From NCBI GenBank assembly GCA_910584235.1, contig CAJTZD010000010.1:1-64000 (forward strand): a DNA stretch of 64,000 nt, in the 5' to 3' direction. The first letter of the stretch is position 1. Every line of letters begins with the position of its first letter. The position numbers and the translations under genes were made by a program. Below, piece after piece: positions 31,989 to 40,673 of this stretch. The notes under the pieces were generated by a model. It was not told the DNA's origin, did no database searches, and was given only the letters and a program-made list of their open reading frames with translations. Origin of the DNA: an uncultured Acetatifactor sp. Its GTDB lineage: Bacteria; Bacillota; Clostridia; Lachnospirales; Lachnospiraceae.

Positions 31989-32741
31989 TTGAAGCATTAT
32001 ATACTGGAGGCGTGTGTGGATTCGGCGGAGTCGGCGATAGAGGCCGCAGCGGGAGGAGCAGACCGTCTGGAACTGTGCGCGAATCTGGTCATCGGCGGCA
32101 CTACCCCCGGGCAGGCTCTGTATGAAAAGATCAGGGAGCTGACAGATATCAGGATACATGTGCTGATCAGGCCCAGGTACGGAGATTTCCTGTACACGGA
32201 CCACGAGTTCGACATCATTGCCCGCAGTGTGGCCCTTTACCGGGAGCTGGGGGCGGACGGCGTGGTGGCGGGCTGTCTTTTGCGGGACGGAACCTTGGAT
32301 ATAGAGAGGATGAAGCGGCTGAAAGACCTTTCGGGCTCCATGCACATGACCCTGCATCGGGCATTCGATATGTGCGCGGATCCTTACGAGACTTTGGAGC
32401 ATGCAAAGAACCTGGGAATCGATACGATTCTGACCTCCGGCCAGAAAGGCTCCTGTATAGAGGGCAGAGAGCTGATTGCCGGGCTGGTGCGGGAGAGCGC
32501 CGGCCGGGTGGACATTATGGCCGGGGGCGGTGTGGATGCCGCGGTGATCCGCCGGATGCTTCCTGCCACAGGGGCCGGCAGCTACCACATGTCGGGGAAG
32601 ACGGCGGTGGAAAGCGGCATGGTTTACCGGAGGACGGATGTGTCCATGGGACTGCCGGGACTGGGGGAATATGAAGCTTTCCGAACAGACCGGGAGAAAA
32701 TACGCGCCGCCAGGCAGGCGCTGGATCAGGCATTCTTCTGA
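31989..32741 (+). CDS. cutC: CutC-family protein
   Basis: 250 residues, the normal CutC length. Family signatures include LEACVDSAESAIEAAAGGADRLELC, IHVLIRPRYGDFLY and MTLHRAFDMC, all on a TIM barrel. CutC was linked to copper tolerance in E. coli, but its biochemical role is unsettled; in gut Firmicutes it often lies in sugar operons. AGGAGG (31977-31982) directly abuts an ATG at 31983, so the TTG at 31989, six bases away, is the better start. Confidence 0.9.
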   Translation: MKHYILEACVDSAESAIEAAAGGADRLELCANLVIGGTTPGQALYEKIRELTDIRIHVLIRPRYGDFLYTDHEFDIIARSVALYRELGADGVVAGCLLRDGTLDIERMKRLKDLSGSMHMTLHRAFDMCADPYETLEHAKNLGIDTILTSGQKGSCIEGRELIAGLVRESAGRVDIMAGGGVDAAVIRRMLPATGAGSYHMSGKTAVESGMVYRRTDVSMGLPGLGEYEAFRTDREKIRAARQALDQAFF

Positions 32742-32826
32742 ATTTGGAGGCTATACTTTTTGGGCGGGGGATGGTAAAATAAGATGAGAAGATGGGAAGT
32801 GAATTGATTTAGGGGGAATTTTTGAT

Positions 32827-35800
32827 ATGCATGTGACAAAGAAATACTGGGCCAATATCATTACTGCGTGCATCCTGCTGGCAGCAATCATCGGGCTGTT
32901 CGGATGGTATTCCGCCGCCAACGACCAGCGGATCAAAAATAAGAATCTGAATTACGCGCTGGATTCCGCCAGACAGACCGCCCACCGGGTGGAGGGGGAG
33001 TTCGACGGCGCAGGACAGGCTGTCCGCAATTACGCTTACTTTTTGAACAACAGCCTGGACGGTTCCGATATCGGGATCCAGATGCTTGAGGAGATGGAGA
33101 CAAATTCTGTCTTTGACGCTATCTGCTTTACGGATGCCCGGGGCAATAACCTCTCTTCCGACGGGAGTGTTTCCGATGTCCATGACAGGGATTATTTTGC
33201 GGACGGCATGCGGGGAGGGGACGGACTGGAGGTAGTCTTTGAGTCCCGCATTACATCCGAGACGATGATGACCTTTTACGCGCCGCTGGAGCACGAGGGC
33301 CAGGTGTACGGCCTGCTGCTGGGGCTGTACTTTGCCGAGGACTATCTGCGGGAGATGCTTAAGACCAGCTATTTCGGGGAGACAGCGGATGTGTATCTGT
33401 GCACCAGAGAGGGATATGCATTCGCCAGCTCAGGGGCCCATTTTACCCAGGAGCCTCTGCCGGATATGCTGTTGGCGGAAAACGTGATTGACGAAGCTAC
33501 GGCCCAGGCGGTCTGGAAGCTGCTGGCCAAGGGAGAGGGGGAGGGCGCTTTCCTCTGTGACGGCAGCAGCACCACGGACAATCTGTGTGTATTGTACATT
33601 CCTGACAGCGAGTATGTGCTTGTGCAGACATTCCCCCAGAGCGTGACCGAAGCCATGGTGGAGGATGCCAATCAGACAGGGATGATCCTGCAGACTTCCC
33701 TGATCGGACTGTTCGTGGTCTATATCGTGCTTGTGCTGCTGCGGGCAGGGCGGGAGAAGAAACGTCTGGAACAGGAGAACCGGGAGATGGCCTATGTGAT
33801 CAGCGGTGTGAGCACACTGTTTTCACGGTTCATCCTGGTAGACTTAGAGGAGGATTCCTACCGGTATCTGGCGGGAACCAGGCCGGAGCGGGAGGACTTT
33901 CCGACAACCGGCAGATATGAGGATTTCGCTTCCTATCTTTGCTCTTTCCTGGTGGAGCAGGAGGCTGCGGACAGATTCCGGGAGATGCTGGAGCGGAAAG
34001 CCCTGATCGGGGAGCTGGACGAGGGCGTGTCGGAGATGCAGCATGAATACCGGGTGGTACACCAGGGCGTGGAGGGATGGGAGCATATCAACATCATCTG
34101 CCTGGAGCGCCGGGACGGGGAGACGGTGAAGCTTTTGTTCCTGCGCCAGGATATCACAAAGCTGAAAGAACGGGAGCTGTCCGCCCGGGCGGAGATTTCC
34201 CTGGCCAACCGCAAGGAGAGACAGTATAGGATCGCCATCGCTTCCAGCGCTTTCTGTACCTTTGAGTTCAATCTGACCAGAGATCTGGTGGAACAGGATG
34301 TGGTGCGGGTTATGGACGGGGGGCAGATTTCCATGCTGGAGAAAGCGGGGCTCTCGGCGCCCTGTGCGGCCAGCCAATGCTTTGAGCGGTGGAAATCCTA
34401 TGTGCTGGAGGAGTCCCTGGAGGAGTACGCGGAGGTGGCCGATCTGGAGTATCTGAAAGAATGCTTCGGGCGGGGGGAATCGGAGGTGTCCGTGGAATAC
34501 TGGGGCCAGGTCGGCGCCGAAGAGCAGATGTGCGTGCGCCAGTCCTTTATCATGACGCAGAGCGACGACACGGGGGATATTATGGTCATGGTGGTGGCCA
34601 AGGACATCACGGCCCAGGTGCAGAAGCAGAGGGAGCAGACACAGGCTCTGCAGGAGGCCCTGATGCAGGCCCAGCATGCCAACAACGCCAAGACCACTTT
34701 CCTGTCCAATATGTCCCATGATATCCGGACGCCCATGAACGCCATCATAGGTTTTACCACCATAGCGGTAAGCCATATCGATAATAAGGATCAGGTGCAG
34801 GACTGCCTGCGGAAAGTCCTGTCCTCCAGCAATCATCTGCTGAGCCTGATCAACGATATCCTGGACATGAGCCGTATCGAAAGCGGAAAGGTGCAGATCA
34901 AGGAGCAGGAGTGCAATATCTCCGAGCTGACCCATAACCTGGTGAACATCATCCAGCCCCAGGTGAAAGCCAAACAGCAGGAGCTGTTTATCGACACCTT
35001 TGACGTGGCCAATGAGGATGTGATCGCGGATTCCCTGAAGCTGAGCCAGATATTCGTAAACCTCTTAAGCAACGCGGTGAAGTATACGCCGGCGGGGGGA
35101 ACCGTCAGTTTCCGGATCAGACAGGAGACCACTTTCCACCGGGGGTACGGGGACTATACATTTATAGTCAAAGACAATGGCATCGGCATGTCGCCGGAGT
35201 TTGTGGACCATATCTTCGAGCCCTTTGAGCGGGAGGCCAGCACCACCAAGACCGGGATACAGGGCACCGGACTGGGTATGGCAATCACGAAGAACATCGT
35301 GGACATGATGGGCGGAGAGATCACGGTCAAAAGCGAAAAGGGAAAGGGCAGCGAATTCCAGGTACATTTAAGCTTAAAGCTCCAGGATGTGGAGAAGAAC
35401 GCGGCCAGGATCAAGGAGATGGAGGGCCTGCGCGCCATGGTGGTGGACGATGACCTGGACAGCTGCGACAGTGTCTGCAGGATGCTGAAGCAGATCGGCA
35501 TGCGGGCGGAATGGACCACCTCCGGCAGGGAGGCGGTGTACCGGGCCAAGAGCGCTTACAACGAAGGGGATTCCTACCACACATATATCATTGACTGGCA
35601 GATGCCGGAGATGAGCGGGATCGAGACTGCCAGGAGAATCCGCGGGGCAATCGGGCCGGAGGCGCCTATCATCATCCTGACAGCCTATGACTGGACGGAC
35701 ATTGAGGAGGAGGCGAAGCAGTCGGGCGTCACCGCTTTCTGCGCCAAGCCCCTGTTCATGTCGGATCTGAAATCCGTCCTGCTTGCGGCCAACAACCTGC

Positions 35801-36222
35801 TGGAGAAAGAGGAGGAGGCAAGTTGGACCCAGATGGACTTCGGCGGCAAGCGCATTCTGCTGGTGGAGGACAACGAGCTGAACCGGGAGATTGCGGAGAC
35901 CATACTGGAGGGAACCGGCTTTGCGGTGGAAGCGGCGCCGGACGGCACGGACGCGGTGGATATGGTACAGAAGTCCCCGGAGCACTACTATGACGCCGTC
36001 CTGATGGATGTGCAGATGCCGGTGATGGACGGCTATGAGGCCACCAGGAACATCCGGGCCCTGCACAGGGAGGATGTGAAGAACCTGCCTATCATTGCCA
36101 TGACGGCCAACGCCATGGAGGAGGATAAGGAGACTGCGCTGAAGAGCGGGATGAACGCACATATCGCAAAACCTATCGACATTGACCTGTTCCTCTCGAT
36201 TCTGAGAAAATATCTCGGGTGA
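32827..36222 (+). CDS. Hybrid histidine kinase with two receiver domains
   Basis: 1131 residues. Two membrane helices (about 8-28 and 295-317) flank an extracellular Cache-like sensor region. Two PAS-like segments follow, then HisKA with H631 (SNMSHDIRTPMN), HATPase_c (NLLSNAVKYT, DNGIGM, GTGLGMAI), and two receivers with phosphoacceptors D923 (YIIDWQMPEMSG) and D1061 (VLMDVQMPVMDG). No DNA-binding or enzymatic output is attached, so signal must leave through another phosphotransfer protein or interaction. A terminator follows directly. Confidence 0.93.
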   Translation: MHVTKKYWANIITACILLAAIIGLFGWYSAANDQRIKNKNLNYALDSARQTAHRVEGEFDGAGQAVRNYAYFLNNSLDGSDIGIQMLEEMETNSVFDAICFTDARGNNLSSDGSVSDVHDRDYFADGMRGGDGLEVVFESRITSETMMTFYAPLEHEGQVYGLLLGLYFAEDYLREMLKTSYFGETADVYLCTREGYAFASSGAHFTQEPLPDMLLAENVIDEATAQAVWKLLAKGEGEGAFLCDGSSTTDNLCVLYIPDSEYVLVQTFPQSVTEAMVEDANQTGMILQTSLIGLFVVYIVLVLLRAGREKKRLEQENREMAYVISGVSTLFSRFILVDLEEDSYRYLAGTRPEREDFPTTGRYEDFASYLCSFLVEQEAADRFREMLERKALIGELDEGVSEMQHEYRVVHQGVEGWEHINIICLERRDGETVKLLFLRQDITKLKERELSARAEISLANRKERQYRIAIASSAFCTFEFNLTRDLVEQDVVRVMDGGQISMLEKAGLSAPCAASQCFERWKSYVLEESLEEYAEVADLEYLKECFGRGESEVSVEYWGQVGAEEQMCVRQSFIMTQSDDTGDIMVMVVAKDITAQVQKQREQTQALQEALMQAQHANNAKTTFLSNMSHDIRTPMNAIIGFTTIAVSHIDNKDQVQDCLRKVLSSSNHLLSLINDILDMSRIESGKVQIKEQECNISELTHNLVNIIQPQVKAKQQELFIDTFDVANEDVIADSLKLSQIFVNLLSNAVKYTPAGGTVSFRIRQETTFHRGYGDYTFIVKDNGIGMSPEFVDHIFEPFEREASTTKTGIQGTGLGMAITKNIVDMMGGEITVKSEKGKGSEFQVHLSLKLQDVEKNAARIKEMEGLRAMVVDDDLDSCDSVCRMLKQIGMRAEWTTSGREAVYRAKSAYNEGDSYHTYIIDWQMPEMSGIETARRIRGAIGPEAPIIILTAYDWTDIEEEAKQSGVTAFCAKPLFMSDLKSVLLAANNLLEKEEEASWTQMDFGGKRILLVEDNELNREIAETILEGTGFAVEAAPDGTDAVDMVQKSPEHYYDAVLMDVQMPVMDGYEATRNIRALHREDVKNLPIIAMTANAMEEDKETALKSGMNAHIAKPIDIDLFLSILRKYLG

Positions 36223-36264
36223 GGAGAAAAAGGGGGAAGACCTTAGCGGGCTTCTCCTTTTTTT
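36223..36264 (+). terminator. Terminator after the hybrid kinase
   Basis: GGAGAA (36223-36228) pairs with TTCTCC (36252-36257), with extra AAGG/CCTT pairing inside, followed by seven T residues. Confidence 0.75.
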
Positions 36265-36401
36265 ACGCCAGGGCGGCAGGAAGCGGGAAAGAAATAGAGC
36301 TATACGGAAATCGGATTGCATATGGAGGCGGATTGGTGTAAAATTAGGAAGAAAATGGCTATGTGGAAAACATGACAGAAAAGAAAACGGAGGAAGAGAT
36401 A

Positions 36402-36839
36402 ATGTTAAATGGCATACCGAAGATTTTATCCCCTGAACTGCTGAAAGTTCTGTGCGAGATGGGACATGGAGACAGAATCGTAATTGCGGACGGTAATTTT
36501 CCCTGTGAATCTGTGGGGAAAGGGGCCAGGGTAATCCGCATGGACGGACATGGGACCTGCGAGGTGCTGGAGGCTGTGCTTAAGCTGTTTCCGTTAGACA
36601 CCTATGTGGAGAAGCCTGTGAACCTGATGCAGGTCATGGCAGGGGACAATGTGGAGACGCCGATCTGGTCGGAATATGAAAGACTGGTAAAGGACAGCGA
36701 CGTAAGAGGCAAGGACGCCATCGGACAGATAGAGCGGTTCGCTTTTTACGAGGAGGCGGCAAAGGCGTATGCAATCGTGGCTACCGGAGAGGGAGCGCTG
36801 TACGCCAATGTGATGCTGCAGAAAGGCGTAGTGGTTTAA
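36402..36839 (+). CDS. fucU: RbsD/FucU-family sugar mutarotase
   Basis: 145 residues, as in FucU. It interconverts sugar anomers (fucose in FucU, ribose in RbsD). MLNGIPKILSPELLKVLCEMGHGDRIVIADGNFP carries the family's conserved catalytic histidine region (MGHGD), and VATGEGALYANVMLQKGVV is the typical C-terminus. CGGAGG lies before the ATG at 36402; the GTG-initiated longer frame from 36363 is less likely. It is followed by the DUF2264 gene after a 113-base gap with a small nested hairpin (36867-36914). Confidence 0.88.
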   Translation: MLNGIPKILSPELLKVLCEMGHGDRIVIADGNFPCESVGKGARVIRMDGHGTCEVLEAVLKLFPLDTYVEKPVNLMQVMAGDNVETPIWSEYERLVKDSDVRGKDAIGQIERFAFYEEAAKAYAIVATGEGALYANVMLQKGVVV

Positions 36840-36952
36840 AGGCCCGCAGGAAATCCGGGACAGAAAGGGCAGGAACATGAAAACCAGATTTTCACTGAAA
36901 GAGCGAACCTGCCCGCTGAGCGGATGGGCAGAGGCCGAAAGGACAGAGTGAC

Positions 36953-39256
36953 ATGAAATTTGTACCGAAGACACTGGATTTTGAAGTGAGTCCTTACACG
37001 GGGCTGACCAGAAAGAGCTGGCTGGAGGCGGGCATCTATATGCTGGAGGGAATCTTTGGAAATATCGAAGATTTCCGGAAGCCGGTGGTGATGCCCAGGA
37101 AAGAGACTAAGATTACCTATCCGCATTTAAAGGATTCGCCGGAGGCTCAGGCAATCCAGCGCACTGCGGAGGTGTTCGAGGGGCTGACAAGGTCTTTCTT
37201 CATAGCGGCGTCTGTGATGTGCAATATTCCGGATCTGACAGTCTGCGGGTATCCCATGGCAGCGTACTATAAGAATCAGGTGCTGCGGGTGTGTACCAAG
37301 GGAGATCCGCTCTACGTAGGCACTTACGAGGATCAGCAGCGGATCTCGGGAGACGGGGATCCGTTTCGGGCATTCCAGCAGACGGTGGAGACAAGCGCTT
37401 TGGTCATCTGCCTTTGGGTCAGCAGGGAGCAGATTTGGGATACTTATACAAAGGCGGAGAAAGACGTGATAGCGGCATTCCTGGACAGCTACGCCCACGC
37501 CAGCACCGTGCCCCAGAACTGGCGGCTGTTCAATATGCTGGATATGGCGTTTCTGCATATGGAGGGGTATCCCATCCAAAGGGACGTGATGCGGGATCAT
37601 GCCCAGGCTATTCTGGCCTACTATGCCGGAGACGGGTGGTATCGGGACGGACATTCGTTCGATTACTATTCCTGCTGGGCTTTCAATGTATATGCCCCGA
37701 TCTGGAATCTGTGGTACGGATATGAGAACGAACCGTACATTGCGAAAAGGTTTGAAGACAATTCCAACCGGCTTATGGAGACCTATGGGGACTTCTTCGA
37801 CAGGGACGGCTGGACCAATATGTGGGGCCGCAGCAATATCTACCGCAACGCCGCCACCAGCGCCTTTGACGGGAATCTGATGATGCCGGGCGGTCAGGCG
37901 GATCCGGGGCGGGCCAGGCGGATTTCCTCCGGATCCCTGATGCAGTTCTTAAGCAGGGAGGACTTTTTGTACCAGGGAGTGCCTACTTTGGGCTTCTACG
38001 GGCAGTTCGCCCCGCTGGTGCAGGGGTACTCCTGCGCCGAGTCCCCGTTCTGGCTGGGCAAGGCATTCCTGTGCCTGCATCTGCCGGCGGAGCATCCTTT
38101 CTGGACGGCGAAAGAAAATAACGGTACCTGGGAGGAATTGGAGAAAAATGAGGTGAAAGCGACCTGCCTGGACGGCCCGGCGCTGTGCTTTACCAACCAT
38201 CAGGCAAACGGGGAGACCATCCTGCGGACGGGCAAGGTGGTAAAGCGCCCGGGGGATGTCCATGGTATGTGGAACTATTCCAAGCTCTGCTACAATACCA
38301 AGTATCCATGGGAGGCGGCGCCGGTAAATGCGGAGTTTGCCGATAGCCCCAGGGGGCAGGGAGAGGCCGGAAGCCGGAGCCGGGCGGAAACACCGGGGGG
38401 ACCGTGCGGCAGACAGGGAGACTTTGCGGGACCGGAAAGCACAGGGAAAGCAGCGAACCGGACGGCCCGGGATATCCGGGATACCCTGCCCTGGGTGGAA
38501 GCCCAGCAGTATATGCTGAGGGACGGTCCGCTGCCGGACGGAGACGGGAAAGGTGCTTTTGAAACAAAAGAAGACAAGTGCATGGTGCAGATATCGGGGG
38601 CAGCCTCCGGTGAAAAGCCAGCATCCGCCAGGGCCAATGCTACGTTCTGGCATGGGCAGAGGGACGGCATATTGTACCGCAGGCAGTTCTTCGGCTACAA
38701 TCCGGAGACGGAGTGCCACTGGATCCAGGCCATCAATCTGGCGGATTTCACGGTGCCTTACGGGATTCTTCGCGTGGACCGGCTGCGGCTGTACAAAGCG
38801 CCGGTGTGCCTGACGTTGGGCTCCTACGGCTTCCCGGACAACGGCACGGAGATCTCCGAGAAGATCTGGGGCGGCGCCAAAGCGATTATTTTAAAGGGAA
38901 AAGATGCCGAGGGCCGCGAGAAGCAGATGGCCATGACCATCTTTGACGGCTGGCAGGAGCTGTCTTTGGTGCGCAGCAGGGGGACGAATCCGGACTCTGA
39001 GAATTCCATTGTCCTGTACGCGTCCATGGAGCGCAGGAAGCATTACGGAGGCTTTGAGCCCTATGTACTGATTTCCCAGGTCATCACCAAGGAGAGCCGG
39101 GAAGACTTTCGCCAGGAGGAGCTGTTCCCCGTGGAGGAAATCATCTACACGGATCCGGAGAAATGCGGCAGCTTCGGGCCGGTGACGCTTCGGATGAAAG
39201 ACGGCAGCGCGCGGGTGGTGGATTTTGAAGGGATGGAAGGGCGGCTGGAGCTGTAG
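36953..39256 (+). CDS. DUF2264-family protein
   Basis: 767 residues. The N-terminal (alpha/alpha) part matches DUF2264 (glycan-lyase or hydrolase-like, function not settled): TRKSWLEAGIYMLEGIF, FAPLVQGYSCAESPFWLGKAF and FHG-like aromatic motifs. The C-terminal half is beta-rich. Residues about 463-510 are an unusual Gly/Arg/Pro/Ser-rich insert that looks like low-complexity filler. No signal peptide, so cytoplasmic. Context suggests action on a plant-glycan oligosaccharide. The ribosome binding site is weak. Confidence 0.85.
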   Translation: MKFVPKTLDFEVSPYTGLTRKSWLEAGIYMLEGIFGNIEDFRKPVVMPRKETKITYPHLKDSPEAQAIQRTAEVFEGLTRSFFIAASVMCNIPDLTVCGYPMAAYYKNQVLRVCTKGDPLYVGTYEDQQRISGDGDPFRAFQQTVETSALVICLWVSREQIWDTYTKAEKDVIAAFLDSYAHASTVPQNWRLFNMLDMAFLHMEGYPIQRDVMRDHAQAILAYYAGDGWYRDGHSFDYYSCWAFNVYAPIWNLWYGYENEPYIAKRFEDNSNRLMETYGDFFDRDGWTNMWGRSNIYRNAATSAFDGNLMMPGGQADPGRARRISSGSLMQFLSREDFLYQGVPTLGFYGQFAPLVQGYSCAESPFWLGKAFLCLHLPAEHPFWTAKENNGTWEELEKNEVKATCLDGPALCFTNHQANGETILRTGKVVKRPGDVHGMWNYSKLCYNTKYPWEAAPVNAEFADSPRGQGEAGSRSRAETPGGPCGRQGDFAGPESTGKAANRTARDIRDTLPWVEAQQYMLRDGPLPDGDGKGAFETKEDKCMVQISGAASGEKPASARANATFWHGQRDGILYRRQFFGYNPETECHWIQAINLADFTVPYGILRVDRLRLYKAPVCLTLGSYGFPDNGTEISEKIWGGAKAIILKGKDAEGREKQMAMTIFDGWQELSLVRSRGTNPDSENSIVLYASMERRKHYGGFEPYVLISQVITKESREDFRQEELFPVEEIIYTDPEKCGSFGPVTLRMKDGSARVVDFEGMEGRLEL

Positions 39257-39340
39257 AGGCAATAAGCAGGCAAATCCGGTGCATGCAGGCGCCTTTTCTC
39301 CGGCGGTGTGTTCAGAGGGCGCATGCAGCATCATGTGAAC

Positions 39341-40489
39341 TCAGAAATCCGTTCGATAAATGGCCGGGGATACGCCGAAATGCCGTTCAAACAGATGGTA
39401 AAAGTGGCTGCTGTTGTGATAGCCCGCGGCAAGGGCCACCTCTCTGACGGGAAGCCGCGTATTTTTTAACAGTTCTGCGGCATGCCGCATGCGGATGTCC
39501 AGCAGGTAGTCCCGGAACGTGGTCTCCCGGTATTTCTGCAGCAGCAGGTTGTAGAAATTGCGGTGGTAATGGAAGACCTCTTCCAGTTCGGCTGCGGTGA
39601 CAGTGGCGAAATGGAGACGCAGATACCGTTCCAGCTCGTAGAGGAGGGCCCTTTCCTTGCTCTCCTGGTCGGAGCTGTGAAGCCTGGTGGAATACTGGCG
39701 GCAGAGCAGGGACAGGAGCCGTATCAGGCTGCCGCGGATGATGTCTTCGCTGCCAGGGCCGGGGAAATAATCCTCTTCTACGAGGGTCTCCAAGAGGCGG
39801 GAGAGCTGCAGACCGGAGGCGGCGTCTAAGGCGGAGCCGGGAGCAGGGGCTGCAGCAGGGGAGGGATCCCGGTTAGGGCGCAGGTGGATATAGCTCTGTT
39901 CCTTTCGCTGCTTTTGGAGCGCATGGAAGAAAAAACGCTGCAAATCGTCCCGGGATCCATAGGAGGACAGCAGTTGATCCAGGTAATCAGCCTGGAGGGA
40001 GAGGAAGAGTACCGCCGTGTCTGCCTTTCCCTCCAGCATGTCCGCATGTTCCAGATTCTTGTCCGTGATAACCACTTCCCCGGCGGCGAAAATCCGGGGC
40101 TCGCCCAGGAGAATCTGCCGGAAACTCCCCTTGAGACACAGGAGGATTTCGATATAATCGTGGGTGTGGTAATGGCCCTGCCAGGGGAGGGTACGGCGTA
40201 CATGGCGCATGCCGGCCCGGCTGAAAGTATATTCGTTCCCCGCGGTGTCATAGAAGCACAGCAGGGTGGAAAATGCCGACTGGACCTGGCGGATGTCCAG
40301 GGCTGCGCTTTCCGGAAAGCTTTGCCGGGAACACGGTTCCGCAGCCGCCTCCTCACCGGAGCCGGCTTTTTTCGTAACAGAGCGAAAATAAAAGTCCTCA
40401 TAGGCGGCCAGGCGTTCTCCCAGGGTGGGGAATGCGGGGCGGCTTCTGCGCAGCACATCTTCGGTCAATTGTAAGCGCCAGTCAGCCAT
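39341..40489 (-). CDS. AraC-family transcriptional regulator (cupin sensor)
   Basis: 382 residues. A cupin-like sensor region is centred on QGHYHTHDYIEILLCLKGSF with AAGEVVITDKN; the C-terminal AraC HTH pair ends LPVREVALAAGYHNSSHFYH and FERHFGVSPAIYR. AAAGGAG lies seven bases before the ATG. It is divergent from the GH2 gene and convergent with the DUF2264 gene, so GH2 is its likely target. Confidence 0.92.
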   Translation of the reverse strand: MADWRLQLTEDVLRRSRPAFPTLGERLAAYEDFYFRSVTKKAGSGEEAAAEPCSRQSFPESAALDIRQVQSAFSTLLCFYDTAGNEYTFSRAGMRHVRRTLPWQGHYHTHDYIEILLCLKGSFRQILLGEPRIFAAGEVVITDKNLEHADMLEGKADTAVLFLSLQADYLDQLLSSYGSRDDLQRFFFHALQKQRKEQSYIHLRPNRDPSPAAAPAPGSALDAASGLQLSRLLETLVEEDYFPGPGSEDIIRGSLIRLLSLLCRQYSTRLHSSDQESKERALLYELERYLRLHFATVTAAELEEVFHYHRNFYNLLLQKYRETTFRDYLLDIRMRHAAELLKNTRLPVREVALAAGYHNSSHFYHLFERHFGVSPAIYRTDF

Positions 40490-40673
40490 GGGGCATCTCC
40501 TTTCAGGTCCGCCGTTGGTTCTGCGGCGTCATTAAAATCGTGCAAATCGTCCCTGTTCTTTATCATACAGCAAAATATCGTCCTTGTCAGCAGGCTTTCG
40601 TTTTTTTATGATAAATATTAGAACGCGGCTCCCCTATGCGGGAGGAAAGCGAGGCAAAAGGAGGCATCTGCGG

